Translations under genes and position numbers: made by a program | Shown here: one piece after another, positions 8,319 through 16,235 of the stretch | Position numbering within the stretch: position 1 is the stretch's first letter | Layout of the letters: every line of letters begins with the position of its first letter | Notes under the pieces: generated by a model | Told to the model about the DNA's origin: nothing | Database searches by the model: none | Seen by the model: only the letters and a program-made list of their open reading frames with translations | NCBI RefSeq assembly: GCF_002105195.1 | Contig: NZ_MUHU01000034.1 | Location: 1 to 40,464 of the forward strand | DNA: 40,464 bases | DNA from: Derxia lacustris | GTDB taxonomy: Bacteria; Pseudomonadota; Gammaproteobacteria; Burkholderiales; Burkholderiaceae_E | Direction: 5' to 3'

Positions 8319-10172
8319 ATGGGATACGAAACTCAAGGCTTCAAGCTCGAAGACACCGGCCGGCGCATCGTCGTCGACCCGGTGACGCGCATCGAAGGCC
8401 ACATGCGCTGCGAAGTGAACGTCGACAGCAACAACATCATCCGCAACGCCGTCAGCACCGGGACGATGTGGCGCGGGCTCGAAGTGATTTTGCGCGGCCG
8501 CGATCCGCGCGACGCCTGGGCCTTCGTCGAGCGCATCTGCGGCGTGTGTACCGGCTGCCATGCGCTCACCTCGGTGCGCGCGGTCGAAGATGCATTGCAG
8601 ATCCGCATTCCGCCGAACGCCCATCTCATCCGCGAGATGATGGCCAAGACGCTGCAGGTGCATGACCATGCGGTGCACTTCTATCACCTGCATGCGCTCG
8701 ACTGGGTCGATGTGGTCAACGCGCTCAAGGCCGACCCCAAGAAGACTTCGGAGCTTCAGCAGCTGGTGTCGCCGAGCCATCCGCTGTCGTCGCCGGGCTA
8801 TTTCCGCGATGTGCAGAACCGGCTCAAGAAGTTCGTCGAAAGCGGCCAGCTTGGGCCCTTCATGAACGGCTACTGGGGCAGCAAGGCCTATGCGCTGCCG
8901 GCCGAAGCCAATCTGATGGCGGTCACGCACTACCTCGAAGCGCTCGACCTGCAGAAGGAGTGGGTCAAGGTCCACACCATCTTCGGCGGCAAGAATCCGC
9001 ACCCCAACTATCTGGTGGGTGGCGTGCCTTGCGCGATCAATCTCGATGGCGACGGCGCGGCCGGCGCGCCGATCAACATGGAGCGCCTCAACTTCGTGAA
9101 GGCGCGCATCGACGAGATGATCGAGTTCAACAAGAACGTCTACATCCCCGACGTGCTTGCGATCGGCACCATCTACAAGAACGCCGGCTGGCTCTACGGC
9201 GGCGGCCTGTCGGCCACCAACGTGTTCGACTACGGCACCTATGAAAAGGTGGCCTACGACCACAGCACCCAGCAGCTGCCGGGCGGCGCCATCATCAACG
9301 GCAACTGGGACGAGATCCTGCCGGTCGATCCGCGCGATCCGGAGCAGGTGCAGGAATTCGTCTCGCACAGCTGGTACGAGTACGCCGACGAGACCAAGGG
9401 CCTGCATCCCTGGGACGGCGAGACCAAGCCCAACTACGTGCTCGGCGACAAGGCCAAGGGCAGCAAGACCAACATCGAGCAGATCGACGAGAACGCCAAG
9501 TACTCGTGGATCAAGGCGCCGCGCTGGCGCGGTCATGCGATGGAAGTGGGGCCGCTGGCGCGCTACATCCTCGCCTACGCCCATGCGGCCAAGGGCAACC
9601 AGAACGTGCTGCGCCCCAAGGAGCAGATCGAGTTCTCGGCCCGCATGATCAACAAGGACATCCCCAAGGCGCTGGGCCTGCCCGAGACCGAGTACACGCT
9701 CAAGCAGCTGCTGCCGACCACCATCGGCCGCACGCTCGCGCGTTCGCTCGAAGGCCAGTACTGCGGCGAGATGCTGCTCGACGACTGGCATTCGCTGGTC
9801 AACAACATCCGCAACGGCGACACCGCCACGGCCAATGTCGACAAGTGGGATCCGTCCACCTGGCCGAAGGAAGCCAAGGGCGTGGGCACGGTCGCCGCGC
9901 CGCGCGGCGCGCTCGGCCACTGGATCAAGATCAAGGACGGCAAGATCGAGAACTACCAGTGCGTCGTGCCGTCCACCTGGAACGGCGGCCCGCGCGATCA
10001 CAAGGGCCAGATCGGTGCCTTCGAGGCGTCGCTGCTCGGCACGCCGATGGTCAACCCCGAGCAGCCGGTCGAGATTCTTCGCACGCTGCATTCCTTCGAT
10101 CCCTGCCTGGCCTGCTCGACCCATGTGATGAGCCCGGACGGCAAGGAATTGACGACGGTGAAGGTCCGCTGA
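8319..10172 (+). CDS. hoxG: Membrane-bound [NiFe] hydrogenase large subunit precursor
   Basis: 617 residues. It carries the catalytic NiFe(CN)2CO site that splits H2. The L1 motif RICGVCTGCH (residues 72-81) gives Cys74 and Cys77, with the extra Cys80 characteristic of this group. The L2 motif DPCLACSTH near the end gives Cys596 and Cys599. After His602 there is a 15-residue tail, VMSPDGKELTTVKVR, which the endopeptidase HoxM should remove once nickel is in place. TRIEGH near residue 23 holds the conserved Glu of the proton path. It has no signal peptide of its own and is exported with HoxK through Tat. It follows hoxK by 24 bp with an AGGGA ribosome site, and hoxZ starts 10 bp further on. 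Also called hupL or hyaB. Confidence 0.97.
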   Translation: MGYETQGFKLEDTGRRIVVDPVTRIEGHMRCEVNVDSNNIIRNAVSTGTMWRGLEVILRGRDPRDAWAFVERICGVCTGCHALTSVRAVEDALQIRIPPNAHLIREMMAKTLQVHDHAVHFYHLHALDWVDVVNALKADPKKTSELQQLVSPSHPLSSPGYFRDVQNRLKKFVESGQLGPFMNGYWGSKAYALPAEANLMAVTHYLEALDLQKEWVKVHTIFGGKNPHPNYLVGGVPCAINLDGDGAAGAPINMERLNFVKARIDEMIEFNKNVYIPDVLAIGTIYKNAGWLYGGGLSATNVFDYGTYEKVAYDHSTQQLPGGAIINGNWDEILPVDPRDPEQVQEFVSHSWYEYADETKGLHPWDGETKPNYVLGDKAKGSKTNIEQIDENAKYSWIKAPRWRGHAMEVGPLARYILAYAHAAKGNQNVLRPKEQIEFSARMINKDIPKALGLPETEYTLKQLLPTTIGRTLARSLEGQYCGEMLLDDWHSLVNNIRNGDTATANVDKWDPSTWPKEAKGVGTVAAPRGALGHWIKIKDGKIENYQCVVPSTWNGGPRDHKGQIGAFEASLLGTPMVNPEQPVEILRTLHSFDPCLACSTHVMSPDGKELTTVKVR

Positions 10173-10182
10173 GGAGCCTGCG

Positions 10183-10920
10183 ATGAACGCCAAGGCGACG
10201 ACTTACGACGACAAGGCCGCGGCCACCGGCACCGACGAAAATGCGGTGACGAGTGGCAAGAGCATCAAGTCGGTCTATGTGTACGAGGCGCCGGTGCGCA
10301 TCTGGCACTGGGTCAATGTGCTCGCCATCACGGTGCTGTGCATCACCGGCTATTTCATCGGCAGTCCGCTGCCGACGATGCCGGGCGAGGCGACCAACGT
10401 GTTCGTGATGGGCTATATCCGCGCCGCGCATTTCATTGCCGGCTACACGATGGCGATCGGCCTCGCGGTGCGGGCCTACTGGGCCATCGTGGGCAACCAC
10501 CATGCGCGCGAGCTGTTCACCATTCCGGTGTTCAGCAAGGCCTACTGGAGCGAGGTGTGGTCCATGTTCAAGTGGTACCACTTCCTCAGCAAGCGGCCCA
10601 ACCGCTATGTGGGCCACAACCCGCTGGCGCGGCTGATGATGTTCTCGCTCTTCCTCACGACCGCCGTCTTCATGATCTGCACCGGCTTCGCGATGTACGG
10701 CGAGGGTGCGCAGGCGGGCTCGTGGGCCGACCGGGCCTTTGGCTGGGTCATCCCGCTGATGGGCCAGTCGCAGGACGTGCATACCTGGCATCACGTCGGC
10801 ATGTGGCTCATCGTGTTCTTCATCATCATGCATGTGTATGCAGCGGTGCGCGAAGACATCATGGGCCGCCAGAGCGTCATCAGCACGATGGTGTCGGGCT
10901 ACCGCACCTTCAAGGACTGA
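10183..10920 (+). CDS. hoxZ: Hydrogenase b-type cytochrome subunit
   Basis: 245 residues, about four membrane helices (roughly 45-65, 85-105, 150-170, 205-225). It anchors HoxKG in the membrane and passes electrons to quinone. Family features are VRIWHWVN at the start of helix 1, RAAHFIAGY in helix 2, and HTWHHVGMW before the last helix. The histidines in these stretches are the usual haem b ligands. The N-terminal 30 residues are charged and cytoplasmic. GAGGAG lies 8 bases before the ATG. Same operon as hoxK/hoxG. Also called hupC or hyaC. Nothing looks damaged. Confidence 0.95.
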   Translation: MNAKATTYDDKAAATGTDENAVTSGKSIKSVYVYEAPVRIWHWVNVLAITVLCITGYFIGSPLPTMPGEATNVFVMGYIRAAHFIAGYTMAIGLAVRAYWAIVGNHHARELFTIPVFSKAYWSEVWSMFKWYHFLSKRPNRYVGHNPLARLMMFSLFLTTAVFMICTGFAMYGEGAQAGSWADRAFGWVIPLMGQSQDVHTWHHVGMWLIVFFIIMHVYAAVREDIMGRQSVISTMVSGYRTFKD

Positions 10921-10931
10921 GCGGTTCCGGC

Positions 10932-11372
10932 ATGGCTGCCGCCCCGGCTTCGCAGGCGCTGCGGCGCGCGCCCCCGGTCGAGCGACCGGGCGGCGTGCCG
11001 CTGCGGCGACCGGTGCATCCGGGGCGGTTTCTCAATCGCATGTTTCTGGTGCCGCTCGGCATCAGCCAGTCCGAGGCGGCACGCTGCCTCGGCGTGTCGC
11101 GCCGGCGGCTGCACGAGGTGGTGCAGGGGCGGCGCGGCATCACGCCCGACACCGCCATCCGCTGCGCGCTGCACTTCGGCGCCGATGCGGCGTTCTGGCT
11201 GGCGCTGCAATCGGCCTGGGACAGCTTCGTGGCCTGGGAGCGGCTGCGCGCCGACGGTGGCGCGGCGCTGCTGTCGCGCCGGGCGCGGCGGATGACCGAG
11301 CCGCCGGCGCCGCCGATGGTGGCGCTTGCCGAGGCCGGCGTTCACCGCCACGCGCCGCGCGCCCCGGCCTGA
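10932..11372 (+). CDS. HigA-like helix-turn-helix protein inside the hydrogenase operon
   Basis: 146 residues from the ATG at 10932, 11 bp after hoxZ. The segment HPGRFLN, then LGISQSEAARCLGVSRRRLHEVVQGRRGITPDTAIR (about 37-80), and LHFGADAAFWLALQSAWD match the XRE-type HTH of HigA antidotes. A longer reading frame continues upstream through hoxZ but is not the gene. No higB-like toxin is adjacent: the neighbours are hoxZ and hoxM. It extends past the usual HigA length of about 100 residues with an Ala/Arg/Pro-rich tail. It may be an orphan antitoxin now used as a DNA-binding regulator, or a passenger. It shares the operon's strand and spacing, so it is probably co-transcribed. The HTH call is solid; the role is not known. 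Confidence 0.8.
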   Translation: MAAAPASQALRRAPPVERPGGVPLRRPVHPGRFLNRMFLVPLGISQSEAARCLGVSRRRLHEVVQGRRGITPDTAIRCALHFGADAAFWLALQSAWDSFVAWERLRADGGAALLSRRARRMTEPPAPPMVALAEAGVHRHAPRAPA

Positions 11373-11419
11373 GCCTTTCCGCCCGACCGCATCAAACCCG
11401 CATTTCCGGAGAATCTTTC

Positions 11420-12091
11420 ATGTCGAGCTTGCCTGCCAATCCGTCCGGCGCCGGCTGTCACGCCAGTGGTGACAGCGCGCGTCGCGTCGTCATCCTGGGC
11501 ATCGGCAATGTGCTGTGGGCCGACGAGGGCTTTGGCGTGCGCTGCGTCGAGCGCATCCAGCAGGAATACGAGTTTGGCCCGGAGGTCGAGATCATCGACG
11601 GCGGGACCCAGGGGCTGTACCTGATCCATCACGTCCAGTCGGCCGATGCGCTGCTGATCTTCGACGCGATCGACTGGGGCTATGCGCCGGGCACGCTGAT
11701 GGTCGCGCGCGACGACGAGGTGCCGGCCTACATGGGCGCCAAGAAGATGAGCCTGCACCAGACCGGCTTCCAGGAAGTGCTGGCGCTGGCCCAGTTCACC
11801 GGGCGCTTTCCGGCCAATGTGGCGCTGGTGGGCTGCCAGCCCGAACAGCTGGAGGACTACGGCGGCAGCCTGCGGCCGAGCATCAAGGCGACGCTGCCCG
11901 AGGCCATCGAGCGCGGCCTCGCGCTGCTGCGCGAATGGGGCGTGGGCTTTGCGCCGCGCACCACGCCGCTCAGCGAGCAGGAAGCGGTGACGCTGCCGCA
12001 TCTGCGCATGGACCGCTACGAGGCCGAGCGCCCGAGCGAGGAAGACGCCTGCCGCACCGGCGACGCCCGCTTCATGCCGGCGCGCGCCTGA
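11420..12091 (+). CDS. hoxM: Hydrogenase maturation endopeptidase
   Basis: 223 residues from ATG 11420, preceded by GGAGAA. It belongs to the HybD/HupD family of nickel-dependent proteases that remove the C-terminal tail of the large subunit. Family motifs are present: GIGNVLWADEGFG (about 26-38) with the first Ni-sensing Glu, FDAIDWG with the Asp, and MSLHQTGFQEVL with the His. Its substrate here should be the 15-residue HoxG tail. The regulatory large subunit HoxC has no tail and needs no such step. The C-terminus is some 20 residues longer than in C. necator HoxM and unremarkable. Also called hupD or hyaD. Confidence 0.94.
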   Translation: MSSLPANPSGAGCHASGDSARRVVILGIGNVLWADEGFGVRCVERIQQEYEFGPEVEIIDGGTQGLYLIHHVQSADALLIFDAIDWGYAPGTLMVARDDEVPAYMGAKKMSLHQTGFQEVLALAQFTGRFPANVALVGCQPEQLEDYGGSLRPSIKATLPEAIERGLALLREWGVGFAPRTTPLSEQEAVTLPHLRMDRYEAERPSEEDACRTGDARFMPARA

Positions 12092-12103
12092 AGGAGAACG
12101 ACG

Positions 12104-12430
12104 ATGTGCATGGGAATTCCGATGCAGGTGGTGAGCGCCGGCGAGCGCCTCGCGCAATGCCTGGGCCGCGGCGAATTGCGCGAGGTGAACATCGCGCTGG
12201 TGGGGGCGGTCGCGCCCGGCGACTGGGTGCTGGTGTTCATCGACTCGGCCATCGAGATCATCGACGCCGGTCGCGCGGCCGAGGTGAATGCCACGCTCGA
12301 TCTGCTGGCGGCGGCGCTGACCGACCAGTTCGGACCGGCCGGCGCCGATCCGGGCTTTGCGCTGCCGTCGGCCATGAGCGCCGATGCGCTCGCCGCGCTG
12401 ACCGGCGGCGCGGCCAAGAAGGCCGCCTGA
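12104..12430 (+). CDS. hoxL: HypC/HupF-family hydrogenase chaperone
   Basis: 108 residues beginning MCMGIPMQVV, the Cys2-containing start shared by HypC, HybG and HupF; Cys2 contacts the Fe(CN)2CO unit and the large subunit. The OB-like core runs to about residue 60, followed by a helical tail. HoxL is the dedicated partner of the membrane-bound hydrogenase. In C. necator and Rhizobium its homologue helps build and protect the active site under air. A second family member, hypC, lies at 18751 and should serve the general HypCD complex. It begins 12 bp after hoxM with an AAGGAG ribosome site. Also called hupF. Confidence 0.92.
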   Translation: MCMGIPMQVVSAGERLAQCLGRGELREVNIALVGAVAPGDWVLVFIDSAIEIIDAGRAAEVNATLDLLAAALTDQFGPAGADPGFALPSAMSADALAALTGGAAKKAA

Positions 12431-12505
12431 GCCGCGCCCGCGCGCCCCTTGCCCGTTGAATCCGCGCCTCCCGCGCCCCCGAATCCGCCGTACCGAAAGC
12501 CCGCC

Positions 12506-12994
12506 ATGCACGACTTCCTCGCCCCGCCCGCCGACGCCGATGCGCCGACCGTTCCGCGCCTGATCGACCGGCTCGCCGCCGAGCCCGCGACCGTCTGGGT
12601 CGAGGCCGACACGCTGGCCGACTTCCTCGCCCAGCCCGGGCAGGCGGTGCTGTTCGTCTGGGGCGATCCGATCCGCTATCCCGAATGCCTCGACGTGGCG
12701 GTGGTGCTGCCCGAGGTGCGCCGCGTGCTCGCGGCCGAAGCCGGCGTCGCGCCCGAGGCCATGTTCCGCATCGGCGTCGTGGGCCTGGCCAGCGAGCGCG
12801 CCGTGGCCGAGAAGCAGGGCGCGCTCAAGCGGCCGTCGGTGGTGTTCGTGCGCGACGGCGGCTGGCAGGGCGTGATCGGCGGCATGCTCGACTGGAGCGA
12901 ATTCGCCGACGAGGCGCGCCGCCTGATCGCCACCGCGCCGGGCCGCGCGCCCGGCATCGGCATCCCGGTGCTCGGCGCCAGCGCCTGCCATTGA
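12506..12994 (+). CDS. hoxO: HyaE/HupG-type hydrogenase small-subunit chaperone
   Basis: 162 residues from the ATG at 12506; an in-frame TTG at 12449 is less likely. The family has a thioredoxin-like fold without catalytic cysteines, consistent with none being visible in a CxxC arrangement here. Segments such as QAVLFVWGDPIRYPECLDVAVVLPE and VVFVRDGGWQGVIGG are typical. HoxO with HoxQ holds the Tat-bearing small subunit back until its FeS clusters are built. It lies between hoxL and hoxQ, in the usual order. Also called hupG or hyaE. Confidence 0.88.
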   Translation: MHDFLAPPADADAPTVPRLIDRLAAEPATVWVEADTLADFLAQPGQAVLFVWGDPIRYPECLDVAVVLPEVRRVLAAEAGVAPEAMFRIGVVGLASERAVAEKQGALKRPSVVFVRDGGWQGVIGGMLDWSEFADEARRLIATAPGRAPGIGIPVLGASACH

Positions 12995-13037
12995 GCGCCA
13001 ATCTCCTTCGCCCGAACGCAAGCCAACCGAGCCCGCC

Positions 13038-13937
13038 ATGAACGACATCTTCAAGTCCATCCCCATTCCCGTCCGCGTGATCGGCCCCGGCTCGCAGCAG
13101 GAAGACGACGTGCTCGACTACCTGGAAATGCCGCGCGGCATGGACACCTACCAGCCGCCCGCGCTGCCCGAGCCCGAGGAAGTCGCCGGCCTGTCCGCCG
13201 CCCACGAGGTGCTGCGCGCGACCCGCGCCGGCATGACCGAGCTGCTCGCGGCGATCGCCGGCGGCGCGCCGGCCGACAGCACCCGCCGCATCGAACTGGC
13301 CGGGCTCGACGCCGCCAACCGCGCGCTGGTCAATCAGGTGCTCGGCGAAGGCGAGGTCAGCGCGCGGCGCGAGCCGGCCGGCGATGTCATCGGCCTGCGC
13401 GTGCAGGAATCGGTGTTTGCCGGCGTGTGGCGCGTGCTCGGCGACGACGGCAGCGACTGGATCGAGCTGGGCGCCATCCCGGCCGCGCTGCGCGAAGCCG
13501 CGCCGCTCGACCGCGCGGCCGTGGCCACGCTCAATGCCGAGCCGGCGCCGATGTATCGCGGCCATTTGATGAACGCGCCGTCGATCCTGGCCGAGCTGGC
13601 CGACCAGCTGCTGCTGCACCGCGCCGGCACGCTGGCCCACGTCATCAACATGACGCTGCTGCCGCTCAACCCGGCCGACCGCGCGTTTCTGGATGAGCGC
13701 GTGGGCGCCGGCGCGCTGGTGCTGCTGTCGCGCGGCTACGGCAACTGCCGCATCGGCAGCACGCTGTGGCCGGGGCTGTGGCGGGTCACGTACTACAACT
13801 CGCAGGACGCGGTGATTCTCGACACGCTCGAAATCACCGCCATGCCCGAGGCCGCGCTCGCCGCCGCCGAGGATCTGGCCGACTCCGACGAACGCCTCGG
13901 CGAAGTCGTCGAGTGGCTTTGCGGCGGTGGCAGCTGA
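13038..13937 (+). CDS. hoxQ: HyaF/HupH-type hydrogenase assembly protein
   Basis: 299 residues from ATG 13038. The family partners HoxO in chaperoning the small subunit before export. The opening IPIPVRVIGPGSQ, the middle region with LNAEPAPMYRGHLMNAPSILAELADQ, and the conserved C-terminal block GYGNCRIGSTLWPGLWRVTYYNS (Cys in GNC) are characteristic of HupH/HyaF. The gene ends one base before the hoxR start codon, so the two are probably coupled in translation. It is cytoplasmic, with no membrane segment. Also called hupH or hyaF. Confidence 0.9.
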   Translation: MNDIFKSIPIPVRVIGPGSQQEDDVLDYLEMPRGMDTYQPPALPEPEEVAGLSAAHEVLRATRAGMTELLAAIAGGAPADSTRRIELAGLDAANRALVNQVLGEGEVSARREPAGDVIGLRVQESVFAGVWRVLGDDGSDWIELGAIPAALREAAPLDRAAVATLNAEPAPMYRGHLMNAPSILAELADQLLLHRAGTLAHVINMTLLPLNPADRAFLDERVGAGALVLLSRGYGNCRIGSTLWPGLWRVTYYNSQDAVILDTLEITAMPEAALAAAEDLADSDERLGEVVEWLCGGGS

Positions 13938-13938
13938 C

Positions 13939-14169
13939 ATGGCCTTCCACGACCAGCCGCGCTTCGAGGGCAGCTATCTCGGCGACCGTGCCCGGCTCGA
14001 TCCGGCGACGAAGCTCGAATGCAAGATCTGCTGGTGGGTCTACGACCCGGCGCTCGGCGACGAGGTGTGGCAGGTGCCGGCCGGCACCGCCTTTTCCGAT
14101 CTGCCCGCGCACTGGCGCTGCCCGCGCTGCGACGGCGAGGCCGAGCAGTTCATGGTGATCGACGCATGA
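13939..14169 (+). CDS. hoxR: Rubredoxin-like hydrogenase assembly protein
   Basis: 76 residues from the ATG at 13939; a GTG at 13927 would overlap hoxQ. Two CxxC knuckles, CKICWWVYDP (about 28-37) and CPRCDG (about 61-66), define a rubredoxin Fe(Cys)4 site. The spacing between knuckles and the YDP/GT/F/DLP pattern are the rubredoxin standard. In C. necator HoxR is needed for a stable MBH proximal cluster in air, so its presence fits the O2-tolerant prediction. Overlaps hoxT by 4 bases. Also called hupI. Confidence 0.93.
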   Translation: MAFHDQPRFEGSYLGDRARLDPATKLECKICWWVYDPALGDEVWQVPAGTAFSDLPAHWRCPRCDGEAEQFMVIDA

Positions 14170-14723
14170 ATGCGCCAGCGCCGGCCGACGCGCGCGTGGC
14201 GCGGCTCGAAGCCGCCTACGCGGCGATTGCCGCCACGCGGATGCTCGGCATGCCGGTGGTCAACGTCGCGCTGCGCGTGCAGGCGGTGGGCTTCGCGGCG
14301 CGCGTGCGCGTGGCGGGCGGCGGCGCGGCTTCGCAGCCCGACGCCGATGCCGGCCTGCTCGGCATCCTCATCACGCCGTGGTCGATGAATCTGGTCTGGC
14401 TGCCCGACGCCGCCGCCTGCATCGCCGCGCCCGGCGCCACGCGCATGCACCGGCTCGGCGATGCCGACTACGCCTTCATCGGCGGCGCGGATGCGACTGC
14501 CGGCGCGCATGAAGCCTGCTCGCTGTTCTCGCCGATGTTCGACTTCGACGGGCAGGCGGCAGCGGTCGCGGTGGCCGAGGAAGTGCTGCGCCAGCTCGCG
14601 CCCGCAGCCGCCGAAGCCGCTGCCGAAGTGCCCGGGGCGCCGGCCGGCACCGGCCCTGCCGCCCGTGGCGCCACCGAGCCGCGCCCGGCGCGCCGCGCCT
14701 TCCTGCGCGGGGAATTCCGATGA
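14166..14723 (+). CDS. hoxT: HupJ/HybE-family hydrogenase assembly chaperone
   Basis: 185 residues; the start codon overlaps the hoxR stop (ATGA). The family core is visible in RMLGMPVVNVALRVQAVGF, GILITPWSMNLVWLP and EACSLFSPMFDF. This is the HybE/HupJ pattern of small proteins that assist cofactor loading or small-subunit checks. An Ala/Pro/Arg-rich C-terminus (about 145-185) is longer than needed and varies in the family. It also overlaps hoxV by 4 bases, marking a tightly coupled hoxR-hoxT-hoxV unit. Also called hupJ. Confidence 0.88.
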   Translation: MNAPAPADARVARLEAAYAAIAATRMLGMPVVNVALRVQAVGFAARVRVAGGGAASQPDADAGLLGILITPWSMNLVWLPDAAACIAAPGATRMHRLGDADYAFIGGADATAGAHEACSLFSPMFDFDGQAAAVAVAEEVLRQLAPAAAEAAAEVPGAPAGTGPAARGATEPRPARRAFLRGEFR

Positions 14724-15865
14724 GCCCGCGCGGCGACCCGGCCGGCGAACTGCGGCTGCGCCCCGGCGCGCCGCTGCCCAACATCGTCAGCACCCGGCCG
14801 GCGGTGGCGCGCTCGCTGCTGCGCGGCCTGGGCGTCGATCTGGTGCCGCGCCTGCTCGGCCAGCTGCATGCGCTGTGCGGCGGCGCGCATGAGCTGGCCG
14901 CCCGGCTCGCGCTCGATGCGGCGCGCGGCGAGGCGGCCAGCGCCAACGGCGCCCAGCGCAGCGCGCTCGGCCTGCAAGCCCAGCGCGAACATCTGCGCCG
15001 CGTCTGGCTCGACTGGCCGCGCCTGCTCGGCGCCGAATCCGACATCACCGCCGACACGCTCGGGCCGCTGCGCGACCTGTGGCGCCAGCAGGCCGGCGCC
15101 GACAGCGCCGAGCAGGCCCGGCTGCTGCGCGGCTGGCTCGCGCAGCATGTGTTCGGCGTGGCGCCCGACCACTGGCTCGACCGCATCGCGTCCGACCGCG
15201 CCGGCCGCCTGCGCGACTGGCTCGACCGTGGCGCCACCGGCCCGGCGCGCTGGCTCGCCGCCTGCCGCGACCGCGCCGACGAACTGGCCTGCGATGCCGA
15301 CCCGGCGCTGCCGGCCAGCGTCGATGCCACCGCGCTCGCGCACTGGCTCGGCGACTGGCGCGACGCGCGCCAGCTGCCCGAGGCGCAGTGGCGCGGCGGC
15401 CCGCGCGAAACCGGCTGCTGGACCCGCGCCGACGGCGCCCACGCCCAGGCCAACCGCGCCCGCGCCAGCCATGCCCGCGCCGCCGGCGGCCACGACGTCG
15501 GCGCGCCGCCGGGCGTAAGCGCCTTCGACCGCATCCTCGCCAAGCTGGAGGAGATCGCCCGGCTCGCGGCCGCGCCCGGCCTGCTCGCGGCGGCCGGCCA
15601 TGCGGTCGCGCCCGGCATCGGCGTGGCCTGGGTCGAGACCGCGCGCGGCGTGCTCGCCCACATCGCCGAGACCGACAGCGCCGGCCGCGTGCTGGCCTAC
15701 GACATCGTCTCGCCGACCGAATGGAACTTTCATCCCGAAGGCGCAGCGGCGCGGGCGCTGGCGCTGCTGGCACCCGACGCCACCGTGGCGGCGCGCGATT
15801 GCGCGCTGCTGGCCGCCGCCTTCGACCCCTGCGTGGCCTATGTCGTGGAGGACGCCGATGCATGA
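14720..15865 (+). CDS. hoxV: HupK/HoxV large-subunit-like maturation scaffold
   Basis: 381 residues. The protein looks like a degenerate hydrogenase large subunit. VETARGVLAHIAETDSAGRVLAYDIVSPTEWNF mimics the RGALGHWI...VVPSTWN region of HoxG. The C-terminus FDPCVAYVVEDADA recalls the L2 motif but keeps only one of its two cysteines and has no cleavable tail. The L1 CxxC motif is missing. HoxV/HupK is thought to hold the Fe(CN)2CO intermediate on its way to HoxG. The middle is Ala/Arg-rich and poorly conserved. The start overlaps hoxT, and the stop overlaps hypA by 8 bases. Confidence 0.88.
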   Translation: MSPRGDPAGELRLRPGAPLPNIVSTRPAVARSLLRGLGVDLVPRLLGQLHALCGGAHELAARLALDAARGEAASANGAQRSALGLQAQREHLRRVWLDWPRLLGAESDITADTLGPLRDLWRQQAGADSAEQARLLRGWLAQHVFGVAPDHWLDRIASDRAGRLRDWLDRGATGPARWLAACRDRADELACDADPALPASVDATALAHWLGDWRDARQLPEAQWRGGPRETGCWTRADGAHAQANRARASHARAAGGHDVGAPPGVSAFDRILAKLEEIARLAAAPGLLAAAGHAVAPGIGVAWVETARGVLAHIAETDSAGRVLAYDIVSPTEWNFHPEGAAARALALLAPDATVAARDCALLAAAFDPCVAYVVEDADA

Positions 15866-16232
15866 AGTGAGTCTGGCCGGCGGCATCCTGACCATCGTCG
15901 AGGATGCGCAGGCGCGCGAGGGTTTTGCGAGCGTCACGCGGCTCACGCTCGGCGTCGGCGTGCTGGCCGGCGTGGAAGTGCGCGCGCTGCGCTTCGCGCT
16001 CGACGGCCTCGCGCCCGGCACCGTGCTCGACGGCGCCACCATCGTCATCGAAGAAGAACCGGCGCGCGCCTGGTGCCTCGGCTGCGACAGCAGCGTGGCC
16101 ATCGCGTCGCGCCTCGATGCCTGCCCGAACTGCGGCAGCCATCGCCTGCAACCCACCGGCGGCACCGAGCTGCGCGTGACGGACCTGATCGTCCGCGACG
16201 CGGCGCCGCCCGCCATCACCACCGAGGAGTAA
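15858..16232 (+). CDS. hypA: Hydrogenase nickel incorporation protein HypA
   Basis: 124 residues beginning MHEVSLAG, whose His2 and Glu3 form the nickel-binding site of the family. A zinc-ribbon follows, with CLGC near residue 74 and CPNC near 93. HypA delivers Ni2+ with HypB to the large-subunit precursor. It overlaps the end of hoxV by 8 bases and is followed 3 bases later by hypB. Length and motifs are normal for HypA. Confidence 0.95.
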   Translation: MHEVSLAGGILTIVEDAQAREGFASVTRLTLGVGVLAGVEVRALRFALDGLAPGTVLDGATIVIEEEPARAWCLGCDSSVAIASRLDACPNCGSHRLQPTGGTELRVTDLIVRDAAPPAITTEE

Positions 16233-16235
16233 GCC

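Noticed and set aside
7068..10193. Minus-strand open frame of 1,041 codons opposite hoxK/hoxG
   Set aside because: Antisense shadow of highly conserved hydrogenase genes, and it spans two genes and the promoter region.
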